DNA from: Planococcus halocryophilus | GTDB taxonomy: Bacteria > Bacillota > Bacilli > Bacillales_A > Planococcaceae | NCBI RefSeq assembly: GCF_022489025.1 | Contig: NZ_JAKVTG010000005.1 | Location: 175,527-239,526 of the forward strand | Direction: 5' to 3' | DNA: 64,000 nt | Shown: piece by piece, positions 34,839 to 44,055 of the stretch | Layout of the letters: every line of letters begins with the position of its first letter | How positions within the stretch are numbered: the first letter of the stretch is position 1 | Program-made: the position numbers and the translations under genes | Notes under the pieces: generated by a model | What the model saw: only the letters and a program-made list of their open reading frames with translations | Told to the model about the DNA's origin: nothing | The model's database searches: none

Positions 34839-36227
34839 TTACTTTTTGGCGTTATTTTTAACAAGCACTTTCAAACCTTGGCCCATATCGGAAGCCAGTA
34901 CGTAATTGCGATCCACGAATACACCCCAGACATTTGCCTTGTCAGGCGTATATTGGCCGATTTGTTTCGGGTTGGCTGGATCGGTGATATCCACTGTATA
35001 AACTCCGCCCGCATAATGGCTCAAGTAAAGCGTATTGCCATGCACTTTCGGATCGTGCACCGTATTGTTAAACGTCGGACCATCTTCAACTTTTTCGGTC
35101 AGGTCTGTTTTGAATTCACTCAATAAAACAGGATTCGCTTTATCTTTGATATCAAAGATTCGCGTATAGCCATAGGATTCCTCGTATCCCGGGCGCACAG
35201 GCGAAGAGACTTCCCGAGTTTCAATCAGCACATTGCCGCCTTTGGCCAAAGCTGCTGAATGGGCTGAACCTTGCTGATTGGATGCATAATCCGTGCTGCT
35301 CAAATAGACCGGGTTTTCCGGGTCTGTAATATCAAAGATGATGGTGCCGAGGTCCCACATGGAGACATAAGCGTATTGCGCATTATTGTCGGTGATAACA
35401 CTGTGATTGAACACAGGACGAGTTTTGCCATCCGGCGAGTTCCAGTGATAGCCATTAAAGTCGGCTGGTACTTCATCTAGAATCCGTGGATCGAATTCCC
35501 ACAGTGTTTCCGGTTCTGCCGGATTGGAAACATCGACAATCGTAAAGTCTTTGTATTCGCCTTGACTGTAATAATCAGCGTATGGATTGGAAGCCAGCAC
35601 AAGAGCTTTGTTTCCTTGCATTGTCAAAGTAAGTTCATGGGTACCGCGCGTGTTTTCGTAGGTTTCCCAGTAGCCAAGCTTTTTAGGATTGGTTGGATCG
35701 GTCACATCATATAGTAAGAATCCGCCGGACGTATCTTTCGCATTGCGGTTCAGCTGCTGGACACTCACGACAGCCAGGTCGCCTTTAAAGTCGGGAGTGT
35801 TAATACTTTTAACAATGACTTTTTCCTGCCACGTATTTTCTACGTCGTCGTTTGCAAAGACCGCAACTTCCACCGGATTGGCAGGGTTTTTCAAATCAAA
35901 AACTCGGACGCCACCGTTGCCCCCATTGGCTGTATGCGTGCCGACGTAGGCATAGCCTTTATGGGCGAAAACATCAGCTGTATTGTTCTGCACACCATCA
36001 ATCTCTTTTAACTGAGCTGCGCCAGCTTCCCTCAGGAATGAAAGATTTTTAGATCCTTCCACCTTCGCTTCGCTTAGATTTGCAATTTCTTCATTGGAAA
36101 ATACCCCCTGCTCTCCTTTTGACACACCTGAACTATCAATTTCATCGTGCGCAAAAACAGTAGGAACCACTGATAGTGCCAGTACTGAAGCAAGCATTAC
36201 ATGGGCAAACGACTTTTTAATCACCAA
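34839..36227 (-). CDS. Secreted LVIVD-repeat beta-propeller protein
   Basis: 462-aa exported protein. Signal peptide to about 26 (..PTVFAHD). At least five repeats of the LVIVD type: GGVRVFDLKNPANPVEVA, GGFLLYDVTDPTNPKKLG, FTIVDVSNPAEPETLW, GTIIFDITDPENPVYLS and GGVYTVDITDPANPKQIG, which should fold as a beta-propeller. The family is found on cell surfaces and often binds metal or partner proteins; no enzymatic residues are evident. AGGAGG precedes TTG at 36227 (7 bases) or GTG at 36224 (10 bases). Confidence 0.88.
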   Translation of the reverse strand: MVIKKSFAHVMLASVLALSVVPTVFAHDEIDSSGVSKGEQGVFSNEEIANLSEAKVEGSKNLSFLREAGAAQLKEIDGVQNNTADVFAHKGYAYVGTHTANGGNGGVRVFDLKNPANPVEVAVFANDDVENTWQEKVIVKSINTPDFKGDLAVVSVQQLNRNAKDTSGGFLLYDVTDPTNPKKLGYWETYENTRGTHELTLTMQGNKALVLASNPYADYYSQGEYKDFTIVDVSNPAEPETLWEFDPRILDEVPADFNGYHWNSPDGKTRPVFNHSVITDNNAQYAYVSMWDLGTIIFDITDPENPVYLSSTDYASNQQGSAHSAALAKGGNVLIETREVSSPVRPGYEESYGYTRIFDIKDKANPVLLSEFKTDLTEKVEDGPTFNNTVHDPKVHGNTLYLSHYAGGVYTVDITDPANPKQIGQYTPDKANVWGVFVDRNYVLASDMGQGLKVLVKNNAKK

Positions 36228-36554
36228 TATATTTCCTCCTTTTGGAAAATTAATCTTATTTCTATTTTATTCTATTAAATGGAAATCATTAAAACAACTA
36301 CGGAATACGAAATAATTTGAATATTTTAAAAAATAAATCAAATGATACAGCCTCTATGAGGACTACTGAACTACCATATGTTTTTTGCATTGGTCCATTG
36401 GTTGGCATATATATTGTATTTCACAGGAACGGCAAAATTCAGGAAACACTTTCAGATGCACAGACTAGCGAGTTAGGTGAACTAGAAGATTCTATTTACA
36501 TAAAAAAAGACGCATATTTAAATGCGACTTTTTCATATAGATAACTACTCCATA
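36228..36554. other. Intergenic region, terminator of phosphoesterase at its end
   Basis: Divergence-free 327-bp AT-rich stretch. The only structure seen is CGCAT/ATGCG with A7 and T5 flanks at 36502-36533, a terminator for the minus-strand phosphoesterase gene. A 75-codon TTG-initiated frame (36317-36544) lacks a ribosome site and overlaps that terminator, so it was not called. Confidence 0.6.
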
Positions 36555-37229
36555 TTAGCTTTTCTTCACGCTATAAACCTTCCTACTCGGCAGCTCCAAG
36601 CAATTCAATTGCCCGCCGTAAACCGCGCCCCCGTCAATTCCGATAATGCGATTGTCACCGAAATAAACATCGTAATTTTCTGACCCTCGAAGTACAAACG
36701 TTGGCGTATGGCCAAAGATCACCGTCTTATTTCCTGAATACCCTTGGTGAAATTCCTGGCGAATCCATAGTAAGAGATAAGGGTCCGTCTCGTGAGGCGG
36801 GACCCCCGGTTGAACGCCCGCATGAACAAAAATATAATCACCGGTTTCATAGTAGTAATCCATTGTCTTAATAAACTCCACGTGTTCACCAAAAATTTCT
36901 GATACTGAGAGTGTTGTATTTTTTATGGAGGGATCATAGCTATGCAATGTAGCCAGTCCTCCGTTCCGCACCCAATTTTCTTTCGCACCAGGTTTCTCGG
37001 CTGCAGCCTCTAGCATCATTTGGTCATGATTGCCCCGCAAGACAATAGCTCCTTGTTTTTTCAATTCCATGACGCGGTCCAATACCTCTTTTGAATTCGG
37101 CCCCCGGTCTACATAATCTCCTAGTAAAACTAGTTGATCTACTGCGGCGTCATACTCTATTTTCTCCAATAGCTCATTAAACAATTCGAGCTCTCCGTGA
37201 ATATCACTAATCGCCAAAAGTCGTTTCAC
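36555..37229 (-). CDS. PPP-type metallophosphoesterase
   Basis: 224-aa dimetal phosphatase of the serine/threonine phosphatase or ApaH-like type. Metal-ligand motifs: DIHG (Asp9, His11), GDYVDRG (Asp38), GNHD (Asn67, His68), VHAGV and FGHTP. Cytoplasmic; may act on phosphoproteins or dinucleoside polyphosphates. The start is taken as GTG 37229, seven bases from AGGGG; GTG 37238 overlaps that ribosome site. Monocistronic. Confidence 0.92.
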   Translation of the reverse strand: MKRLLAISDIHGELELFNELLEKIEYDAAVDQLVLLGDYVDRGPNSKEVLDRVMELKKQGAIVLRGNHDQMMLEAAAEKPGAKENWVRNGGLATLHSYDPSIKNTTLSVSEIFGEHVEFIKTMDYYYETGDYIFVHAGVQPGVPPHETDPYLLLWIRQEFHQGYSGNKTVIFGHTPTFVLRGSENYDVYFGDNRIIGIDGGAVYGGQLNCLELPSRKVYSVKKS

Positions 37230-37335
37230 CAGACACACCCCTTCGCTTTCGATTTTTCCCTATACGCGAAAATTTTCTCGCTAAAAAGGCAGACAAAACT
37301 AGTTGGTGTCTTTCACTTTCAGTTCTTCCGTGTGT

Positions 37336-37363
37336 AAAAAAGACTCATTCCACTGAATGAGCC
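37336..37363 (-). terminator. Terminator of aldo/keto reductase gene
   Basis: CTCATTC/GAATGAG stem with four-base loop and A6 on the plus strand. Confidence 0.7.
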
Positions 37364-37418
37364 TGCATCATTATCAAAATTACCGAATTCATCGGGCAAT
37401 TGTTATTCACTCAAGCTC

Positions 37419-38261
37419 TTAAAATTCTTCATGCGTAGCCGGGTCCATATCAAACAATCGACCATCTGGGCGGGACAACTCCGAAATTGCGATCATGTCA
37501 GTTTCACTTAATTCAAAATCGAAAATGGCCAAGTTTTCCCGTTGCCGCTCGGGTGAGGTGGAACGTGGAATAGAGACAGAGCCGATTTGGTATTGCCAGC
37601 GCAGCACGACTTGGGCAATGGTCTTGTTGTGGGCTTCGGCAATTGTGTTAATGGCCTCGTTCGTCAAGATATCTTTCGCCTTTGCAATCGGGCTCCATGA
37701 CTGTGTTTGAATTCCGTGATCTGCGTGCACTTTGCGCTGGTGCGCTTGGTTAAAAAACGGATGCAATTCTACTTGGTTTAAGCTCGGTGTCACCCCAGTC
37801 TCATTAATAATGCGCTCTAAGTGCTCCGGTAGAAAATTGCTGACACCAATCGACCGGACGAGCCCCCATTTTTGCGCATCAATCAACGCCTGCCATGCTT
37901 CCACATAGGTGTCTTGATTCGGCATCGGCCAGTGGATCAAGTAGAGATCAAAATAATCCAGCTGAGAACGGAACAGCGATTCTTGAATTGCCACTAAGGC
38001 TTTTTCGTATGTGTGATAACGTCCCGGCAGCTTGGATGTCACCCATAGCTCTTCACGCCCAATGCCGCTGCGTCGTATGCCTTCCCCGACCGCACCTTCA
38101 TTTTCGTAATTGTACGCCGTATCAATCAACCGGTACCCGGCGTTGATCCCGCTGCTGACTGCGTTCGCTCCTGCATTTCCCCACAGTCCGTATGTACCCA
38201 GTCCAATAACCGGCAAAGTCGTTCCATCGTTCAAGGTCACTTCTGGAATTGATTTCCCCAT
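37419..38261 (-). CDS. Aldo/keto reductase
   Basis: 280-aa NADPH-dependent reductase of the AKR superfamily. Catalytic tetrad visible: Asp47, Tyr52 (DTAYNYENE), Lys77 (TSKLPG) and His110 (LIHWPMP); NADPH-binding end SIPRSTSPERQRENL. Complete TIM-barrel length. Closest in style to Bacillus glyoxal/methylglyoxal reductase-type enzymes (AKR5). Monocistronic, divergent from the amidase gene. Confidence 0.94.
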   Translation of the reverse strand: MGKSIPEVTLNDGTTLPVIGLGTYGLWGNAGANAVSSGINAGYRLIDTAYNYENEGAVGEGIRRSGIGREELWVTSKLPGRYHTYEKALVAIQESLFRSQLDYFDLYLIHWPMPNQDTYVEAWQALIDAQKWGLVRSIGVSNFLPEHLERIINETGVTPSLNQVELHPFFNQAHQRKVHADHGIQTQSWSPIAKAKDILTNEAINTIAEAHNKTIAQVVLRWQYQIGSVSIPRSTSPERQRENLAIFDFELSETDMIAISELSRPDGRLFDMDPATHEEF

Positions 38262-38416
38262 CTACTTCCACTCCTCTCACTTCTATTTTCAGATTACTCT
38301 TACATCTCTCTAAACTCAAACGATTGGGTTTCGGATTCGTGGCGCAAATCCCCTGAAACAAAATTCACTTTAAATTCCATTTCAGCAGCACACTATACTT
38401 TATTTAAAATTATGAA

Positions 38417-38442
38417 TTGATGTACAATTAACGACAGTACAT
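38417..38442. promoter_or_regulatory. Inverted repeat upstream of amidase gene
   Basis: TGATGTAC, ten bases, GTACATCA: perfect 8-bp arms ending 22 bp before the amidase ATG and next to TATAGC. The position suits a repressor operator; no candidate regulator is adjacent. Confidence 0.5.
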
Positions 38443-38464
38443 CATTATAGCGAGGAGCCTACAT

Positions 38465-39922
38465 ATGGAAACAAGCACATTCAAATTAATCGAAACAACA
38501 ATTGAAGACATTCAACAAGCTTTTCATGCCAATAAACTCACTTCCGTGGAATTGGTTCAAGCTTATCTCGACCGGATCGAAGCATTCGACCAGAATGGCC
38601 CAAAAATCAATTCCGTCCTGACAATCAATCCGGACGCGCTAGAAATTGCAGCAGAACTAGACGAAAAGCGCGGGCAGAATAACCAAGGTCCACTGTACGG
38701 CATCCCGATCTTGCTAAAAGACAATATCGAAACCGCGGACCCGATGCCGACAACAGCTGGCGCAATTGCACTCGAACACAATTTCGCGAAAGAAGATGCA
38801 TTTGTTGCCAAGCAATTGCTAAACGCGGGCGCCATCATTCTCGGCAAAGTAAACTTGAGCGAATGGGCGTATTTCATGTCGCAAGACGGCCCGAGCGGTT
38901 ACAGTTCACTCGGCGGACAAGTGCTGAACCCTTACGGCGTTGGTGTCTTTAAAGCAGAAGACGTCGGTGGTTCGAGTTCAGGGACAGGCGCAGCGATTGC
39001 CTCGAATTTTGCCGTGGTTGGTGTCGGAACCGAAACATCCGGCTCGATTTTAAGTCCGGCAAGTGCCAATTCGATTGTCGGCATCAAGCCAACAGTTGGC
39101 CTCATTAGTCGCTCGCGTATCATCCCAATCGCTGAAAGTCAGGATACCGCAGGACCAATGGCGCGTACTGTGACAGATGCCGCGATTTTGCTCGGAGCTA
39201 TGACAGGCGTCGACAAACAAGACCCAGCAACACAAAAGAGTGCAGGACAAGCACTAACTGATTATACGCCGCACCTAAAAAAAGACGGTTTGAGCGGCGC
39301 CCGCGTTGGCGTCGACCTAAGCTTCTTGAACAACGAAGCACCAGAAGAACGTACCATTATGGACGCGGCAATCGAACAAATCAAAGCACTTGGCGCTACA
39401 GTTGTTGAAGTGACGATTCCTAAATCATCATTTGAATCAGACGTCTTATGGTATGAATTTAAGCGAAACGTTAACGATTATTTGCGCACTACGCCTGCCA
39501 AAGTGCCGGTCAAGTCACTCGCTGATGTTATTGAATTTAATGAAGAAGACCCAGAGCGTCGCATGAAATTCGGACAGGCTGAACTGAAAAAAGCACAAAA
39601 GTTAAGCGACGATCCAAACGACTCGACTTATTTAGAACACCGCGAAACTGATTTACGAACTTCTACGTCAGAAGGATTGGATCTCGTTATGCAAGAACAC
39701 CAACTCGATGCGTTGTTATTCCAAAACAACCGTGGTGCCGCTATGCCCGCAAAAGCAGGCTATCCGTCCATCACTGTGCCGGCTGGCTACGCGAGCAGCG
39801 GGCATCCCGTTGGTGTCACGTTCAGCGCTCAAGCTTTTAGCGAAGCTCGCTTGATTGAGTTGGCTTACTCTTATGAACAAGCGACTATGAAACGAAAAGC
39901 ACCGGATCTAGAATCTTACTAA
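38465..39922 (+). CDS. Amidase-signature family hydrolase
   Basis: 485-aa amidase with the Ser-cisSer-Lys triad: Lys85 (GIPILLKDNIE), cis-Ser170 (GGSSSGTGA) and nucleophile Ser194 (GTETSGSILSPAS). Hydrolyses carboxamides to acid and ammonia; no GatB/GatC neighbours, so it is a stand-alone amidase rather than GatA. Cytoplasmic, no signal. GAGGAG precedes the ATG. Acidic composition, complete length. Confidence 0.94.
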   Translation: METSTFKLIETTIEDIQQAFHANKLTSVELVQAYLDRIEAFDQNGPKINSVLTINPDALEIAAELDEKRGQNNQGPLYGIPILLKDNIETADPMPTTAGAIALEHNFAKEDAFVAKQLLNAGAIILGKVNLSEWAYFMSQDGPSGYSSLGGQVLNPYGVGVFKAEDVGGSSSGTGAAIASNFAVVGVGTETSGSILSPASANSIVGIKPTVGLISRSRIIPIAESQDTAGPMARTVTDAAILLGAMTGVDKQDPATQKSAGQALTDYTPHLKKDGLSGARVGVDLSFLNNEAPEERTIMDAAIEQIKALGATVVEVTIPKSSFESDVLWYEFKRNVNDYLRTTPAKVPVKSLADVIEFNEEDPERRMKFGQAELKKAQKLSDDPNDSTYLEHRETDLRTSTSEGLDLVMQEHQLDALLFQNNRGAAMPAKAGYPSITVPAGYASSGHPVGVTFSAQAFSEARLIELAYSYEQATMKRKAPDLESY

Positions 39923-39940
39923 ATTTAGTTAAGACAGTTA

Positions 39941-40000
39941 AAACACCCTTTATTGAAACGTCAGCATGGAGATGCCGACCGCTCAACAGAGGGTGTTTTT
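39941..40000. terminator. Terminator with nested hairpin
   Basis: AAAACACCCT/AGGGTGTTTT outer stem enclosing GTCAGCAT/ATGCCGAC; between convergent genes. Confidence 0.7.
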
Positions 40001-40014
40001 CTGTATCGTTTCAA

Positions 40015-41250
40015 CTATTCGTTTTCCGCGCGCACGTAGGCATAAGCTTTATCATCTTCCTCCACTTCGACCAGCAATTCGGACGGAATCTCTTTTTCTG
40101 CCAGTTGTTGCTGGCTGATTTTCTTGGGAGCCAGTTCCTTTAAGCTCTCCAAATTGCGGTATTTCAAGGCCTTGATGCCAAAATTAATCTTCACTCTATA
40201 GTTTTCTTCGATGCTTGTCACTTTTTCTTCGATAGCTTCGATAATGGAATGATTCTCTACAACAATCGCTGCCAAGGCTCGTGATTTAACGTCCACTTCC
40301 TCGTAGTTTCGGATAGTCCGGAGATACGGCTCGTAGCATTCCTCAATAAACTGCACATTGAGCAGCACAAGCTCTTGCTTGGCATTAAACTGCCCGACGA
40401 GCTGCTCGTACTCTTTTTTCACGGGGGCTTCTCCCCATTTCCGTAGCGTTTCGTGTTCTTTCAAGCTTTTGATGTTCGCAGCGATCGCCTTCAAGTCTTT
40501 CATCAATACGTTCAAATCTTGCAAGGTAGCCGTATAAAACCCCTCAATTTCTGCATCTTCCACACCGCCAAGCGTAATGCCGTTTCGGCGGAACCGCTCG
40601 ATGACTTCCTTGAAATAGCCGAAGCGCGCCTCGATCCGTCCTGCAAAATCATTTTCCCGGTGCTGAATCAAAGCTTCGAGCTTCTGCTCCATGCTTTTCA
40701 AAGAGCTTTGGATTTCGATGAGCTGTTGCTGGCCAACAACCGTCGTCAACAAGTTCACGCTGGCGTGCGCCAAGAGCGCTGGATTTATACGCTTCACGAG
40801 AATCGCTTGTTCATAAATTCCTTTCACGCCATCTTTTTTCACTGCCGGCACATATCCTTTGCCATCTATCCGCCCAATCAACTTCATACTCTTATCTTTC
40901 AGACCCTTCACTACTTCCGGGCTGAACTCCACACGGTACGTCCGGCTTTGGTGGAGCACTACCGCCCCGTCTTTTAGGGTCTGGGTGATAATCGGAATCA
41001 TATTCATGGGAAGCTCGATTTTCTTGTAGCCGCTTTTGACGATTTCGTCGATATCCACTTCCGATACTTTTGGGTCTAAATGGCTGTCGTCATCTTCTGG
41101 CGCTGGTTCCGCCGCTTCCAGTTCTTCTGGAGTTTCTTCAACGTGCGGTTCTTCTATTTGCGTTAAGGCCTGCCTATCTTTTCTAATGTATATTAAGACG
41201 GCAACCAGCAAAGTCAGTATCACTGCAATCGAGATAAAAATGTATTCCAC
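40015..41250 (-). CDS. Membrane-anchored coiled-coil protein, unknown function
   Basis: 411 aa from the GTG at 41250, chosen because GAGG lies eight bases upstream; the frame is open to a TTG at 41301. One N-terminal membrane helix (about 4-22), an acidic linker (EEPHVEETPEELEAAEPAPEDDD), a small globular part (about 75-155) and a long helical, coiled-coil-rich remainder. The layout resembles bacterial cytoplasm-facing scaffold proteins. No catalytic motifs; not recognised. Confidence 0.8.
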   Translation of the reverse strand: MEYIFISIAVILTLLVAVLIYIRKDRQALTQIEEPHVEETPEELEAAEPAPEDDDSHLDPKVSEVDIDEIVKSGYKKIELPMNMIPIITQTLKDGAVVLHQSRTYRVEFSPEVVKGLKDKSMKLIGRIDGKGYVPAVKKDGVKGIYEQAILVKRINPALLAHASVNLLTTVVGQQQLIEIQSSLKSMEQKLEALIQHRENDFAGRIEARFGYFKEVIERFRRNGITLGGVEDAEIEGFYTATLQDLNVLMKDLKAIAANIKSLKEHETLRKWGEAPVKKEYEQLVGQFNAKQELVLLNVQFIEECYEPYLRTIRNYEEVDVKSRALAAIVVENHSIIEAIEEKVTSIEENYRVKINFGIKALKYRNLESLKELAPKKISQQQLAEKEIPSELLVEVEEDDKAYAYVRAENE

Positions 41251-41376
41251 GAGCTTTCCCTCACTTCTTTCTCGAGTTTCACTTTCCAGGGAGCGGCACA
41301 ATTCCTAAACACTTTATATCCCTAAATAACCCCGAATAGCTCTAGCTAAAACATTGATTTTAGAGATCTCCTCATG

Positions 41377-41454
41377 AATGTATTATAAATTGTAGTGTAT
41401 TGTCAAAATCGTATAGAATTGTTTCTTTCCCAGGGATGCGATTTTTCATTGACA
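41377..41454 (+). repeat. Dispersed intergenic repeat, copy A (3' part)
   Basis: Carries the conserved 3' part: TATAAATTGTAGTGTATTGT, then stem arm CAAAATCG, TAGAATTGTTTC, AGGGATG and arm CGATTTTT. The hairpin-1 part is absent. Confidence 0.7.
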
Positions 41455-41477
41455 AGATAAAACAGATTGGATAAGAT
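41449..41477 (+). promoter_or_regulatory. Probable promoter upstream of DUF2294 gene
   Basis: TTGACA, 17 bp, TAAGAT. The -35 uses the last bases of repeat copy A. It leaves a 205-bp leader before the DUF2294 ATG; nothing else was recognised in 41478-41682. Confidence 0.5.
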
Positions 41478-41682
41478 TACTTCAACAGAATAACCGTAAA
41501 ATTTAAACTGGTAACCAGGTGCAGTTTCAGGCTTAAGCAGGCAGTTAATAAGTTTCTTATTGATTGGATGAAGAAGTGTGGGGAATCATTGGTTAAAAGC
41601 ATGGTAGGACGGGATATTTTTATATCTGCATTTATTGCAGGTGTAGAAGTATGCCGTTTTTCTTTATTAGGGGGAACAATAG

Positions 41683-42057
41683 ATGGAGCATAGTAAATGG
41701 ACAAAAGGATCTTTGGAGGCAGAGATCAGCAAAACATTGACACAATGGGAAAAAGATTTTTTAGGCAGAGGCTCTGTTTCGGTAAAAACAGATATTCTCC
41801 GGGATATGCTGGTCATTTCGTTAAGCGGCGTTTTGACACCTGCTGAGTATAAATTATGTAGTGCCAAAGAAGGTTTGTTGGCTGTTAAAAGAATGCGGTC
41901 GGATTTAGTCGAATCCGGTCGCCAGTTTTTAGGGAACATCATACAAGAACTGACGGGCGAAGAAGTGAAAAGCTTCCATACCGATATTAGCACCCACACC
42001 GGAGAACGCATCATGGTATTTCGGCTTTCCGGAAATCTGCAGGAAAAATTACAATAA
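41683..42057 (+). CDS. DUF2294 family protein
   Basis: 124-aa cytoplasmic protein. The pattern GRGSVSVKTDILRDMLVISLSGVLTPAEYKLCSAKEGLLAVKRMRSDLVES..FHTDISTHTGERIMVFRL matches DUF2294, a small domain of unknown biochemical role often found near Na+/bicarbonate transport genes. An AGGGGG ribosome site precedes the ATG. The SbtA-type transporter gene follows after 155 bp with a strong hairpin between them, so the pair is probably functionally linked. Confidence 0.85.
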   Translation: MEHSKWTKGSLEAEISKTLTQWEKDFLGRGSVSVKTDILRDMLVISLSGVLTPAEYKLCSAKEGLLAVKRMRSDLVESGRQFLGNIIQELTGEEVKSFHTDISTHTGERIMVFRLSGNLQEKLQ

Positions 42058-42102
42058 ACATATATGGGAGACCTTCAGAACAAGGCAACTTGGGCTGCAG
42101 GT

Positions 42103-42169
42103 AAACCGGTACCATTCAATTGGCGATGACATCATTCATCATCGCCTGTTGAATGGTACCGGTTTTTTT
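42103..42169 (+). terminator. Long hairpin between DUF2294 and transporter genes
   Basis: Perfect 17-bp stem AAACCGGTACCATTCAA (42103-42119) with its complement (42149-42165), an inner GGCGATGA/TCATCGCC hairpin, then T7. It lies between co-directional genes, so it is either a terminator with a separate downstream promoter or an attenuator. Confidence 0.85.
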
Positions 42170-42212
42170 ATGAAGAAATCTGTACCATACAATCGATTTA
42201 TAAGGAGAACTG

Positions 42213-43241
42213 ATGAGCATGTACGATATTATGATTCAAAATTTATTGTCCCCTGTTGTTTTATTTTTTGTACTGGGGGTCATTGCCGCTTTAGTTAAAT
42301 CTGATTTGAAATTCCCCGCCGGCTTAAGTGAGGCCCTAAGCATCTACTTGTTGGTGGCTATCGGCATTAAAGGCGGCATGGAGCTGTCTCATTACGAACT
42401 CCACACCGTCATTAAACCGATTGCAGGAACTTTGCTGCTGGGCATCACCATTCCGGTATTTGTATTGGTTGTCCTTCTAGCGATGAAAATGGATCTCCAT
42501 AATTCCATCGGACTTGCTGCCACATATGGTTCTGTCAGCATTGTTACATACGGAGCTGCTATCTCCTTCCTTGAAAAGAAAGAAATCGGCTATGAAGGCT
42601 TTATGAATGCATTGGTGGTTTTATTGGAAAGTCCGGCTATCATCATTTCCCTGCTGCTATTGCGGATTCTAAATAAAACCGATTCGGGAGATCTATTAGA
42701 AGCTCCAGGCACCCCCAAAAAATTCGGCCTGAATTTTGCTTCCGTCATGAATCTATTTGACAAAGAAGTGCTGCGTGACAGCTTGTTGGGCAAAAGTGTC
42801 TTGCTCTTGATGGGCAGTCTGATTATTGGCTGGCTGGTCGGACAGAATGCTGAATCCATTGTCAAACCGCTGTTTATCGATCTTTACGGAAGCATATTAA
42901 TACTTTTCTTATTAAATATGGGGTTAATCGCAGGAGAGCGTCTCCCTGAAATCAGCAAGCATGGCTGGAAAATACTCTTATTCGGTCTATGTGTGCCACT
43001 GATTGGCGGAAGTGCAGGTGTTCTAGTTGGCAATTGGGTCGGTCTATCTCTTGGAGGCGTGGTCCTAATGGGTGTGCTGGCGGGAAGCTCTTCCTATATC
43101 GCTGCACCAGCAGCTTTGCGCGCATCCGTTCCAGAGGCAAATCCATCCATTTATCTTGGCCTGTCTCTCGGCGTTACCTTCCCATTCAATTTAATCGTTG
43201 GAATCCCTTTCTACTTTGCTTTAGCACAATTCACTCATTAA
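42213..43241 (+). CDS. SbtA-type sodium-dependent bicarbonate permease
   Basis: 342-aa integral membrane protein with about ten helices in two inverted halves. Matches the SbtA family (PF05982): SPVVLFFVLGVIAALVKSDLKFP, LLVAIGIKGGMEL, YGSVSIVTYGAAISFLE, LGLSLGVTFPFNLIVGIPFY. In cyanobacteria SbtA takes up bicarbonate with Na+ and is controlled by the PII-like SbtB; no SbtB homologue is beside it here. AAGGAG precedes the ATG. The substrate in this heterotroph is inferred, not proved. Confidence 0.9.
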   Translation: MSMYDIMIQNLLSPVVLFFVLGVIAALVKSDLKFPAGLSEALSIYLLVAIGIKGGMELSHYELHTVIKPIAGTLLLGITIPVFVLVVLLAMKMDLHNSIGLAATYGSVSIVTYGAAISFLEKKEIGYEGFMNALVVLLESPAIIISLLLLRILNKTDSGDLLEAPGTPKKFGLNFASVMNLFDKEVLRDSLLGKSVLLLMGSLIIGWLVGQNAESIVKPLFIDLYGSILILFLLNMGLIAGERLPEISKHGWKILLFGLCVPLIGGSAGVLVGNWVGLSLGGVVLMGVLAGSSSYIAAPAALRASVPEANPSIYLGLSLGVTFPFNLIVGIPFYFALAQFTH

Positions 43242-43254
43242 CTTCAAAAAGATC

Positions 43255-43388
43255 AATTTATACAAATGAATAAAATGAAAAAGCTACACCTGCGCTATTG
43301 ATTTAGCAGGTGTAGCAATGCATGAACTATAAGTTGTTTTATTTTGTCGAAGACGTTTAGAATTGTGTTTTGTCAGGGAGACGAGTTT
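43255..43388 (+). repeat. Dispersed intergenic repeat, copy B
   Basis: Full copy. Hairpin 1 is GCTACACCTGC (43283-43293) with GCAGGTGTAGC (43306-43316); the second part has ACGTTTAGAATTGT..CAGGGAGACGAGTTT. Confidence 0.75.
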
Positions 43389-43393
43389 AAATG

Positions 43394-43855
43394 TCAGTGT
43401 TCATCATGAGCGTCAGTAATTTCTCGCATTAAGTCAATCCAGTCTTCTCTTTTAAAATTATAATAGGCTAACTCGATTTTTCTTAAAACCAGGTGAAGAC
43501 TGTCAAATTTCTCATCAGAGCGGAACCGCCACCAGCTTTTTACTGTAGGCGCCTTTGTCCCGGGTGGATAATACGTTAACGTGCCTTCAGGGTTTATAAT
43601 TTTTTCCAACTTGTCAGCATCCAAGTACCCGTGTGGAAAATCGATATAAAGACCAAGGGATAATTTATGAGGTTTAATCGTTCCAATTTTATGCGTGGAT
43701 TCCTCATCCGTCTTTTCAAGTGAGTCACTCCAAAGAACCGGTTTATCACTGATGATTAAAAGCTGTTCGTCTATACCGTTTTCAATTTTACAATTCGGGA
43801 GATTCTCAAATACTTCGAGTATTTCTTTCAATTTTTGTTCTACTAATCCGTCCAT
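43394..43855 (-). CDS. Hypothetical protein, 153 aa
   Basis: Not recognised. Soluble, acidic, about half helical, no cysteine pairs or signal. Distinctive central stretch is LGLYIDFPHGYLDADKLEKI..YYPPGTKAPTVKSWWRFRSDEKFD. AAGGAG precedes the ATG, so it is probably a real gene. It begins the run of unfamiliar genes up to 49.3 kb and abuts repeat copy B at its 3' end. Confidence 0.65.
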   Translation of the reverse strand: MDGLVEQKLKEILEVFENLPNCKIENGIDEQLLIISDKPVLWSDSLEKTDEESTHKIGTIKPHKLSLGLYIDFPHGYLDADKLEKIINPEGTLTYYPPGTKAPTVKSWWRFRSDEKFDSLHLVLRKIELAYYNFKREDWIDLMREITDAHDEH

Positions 43856-44055
43856 TATGCCACTCCTTTAAATTTACTAGCTTATTTTATTGGGACATAG
43901 GATGTTTCTTTTCTGTCGATTGGGTCTTCAGCATTCTGCAGATTTTCTCAGATACCTCTACTATACTAGAAGTTCAGATTTACTTTTCAGGAATGAAACT
44001 TTAATCCCTAAAAAACAAGCTTATTAAAGTTTCGTTTACCACGGAACGGAACAAG

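Noticed and set aside
36317..36544. 75-codon TTG-initiated frame between two minus-strand genes
   Set aside because: No ribosome site, odd composition, and its end overlaps the terminator of the phosphoesterase gene.
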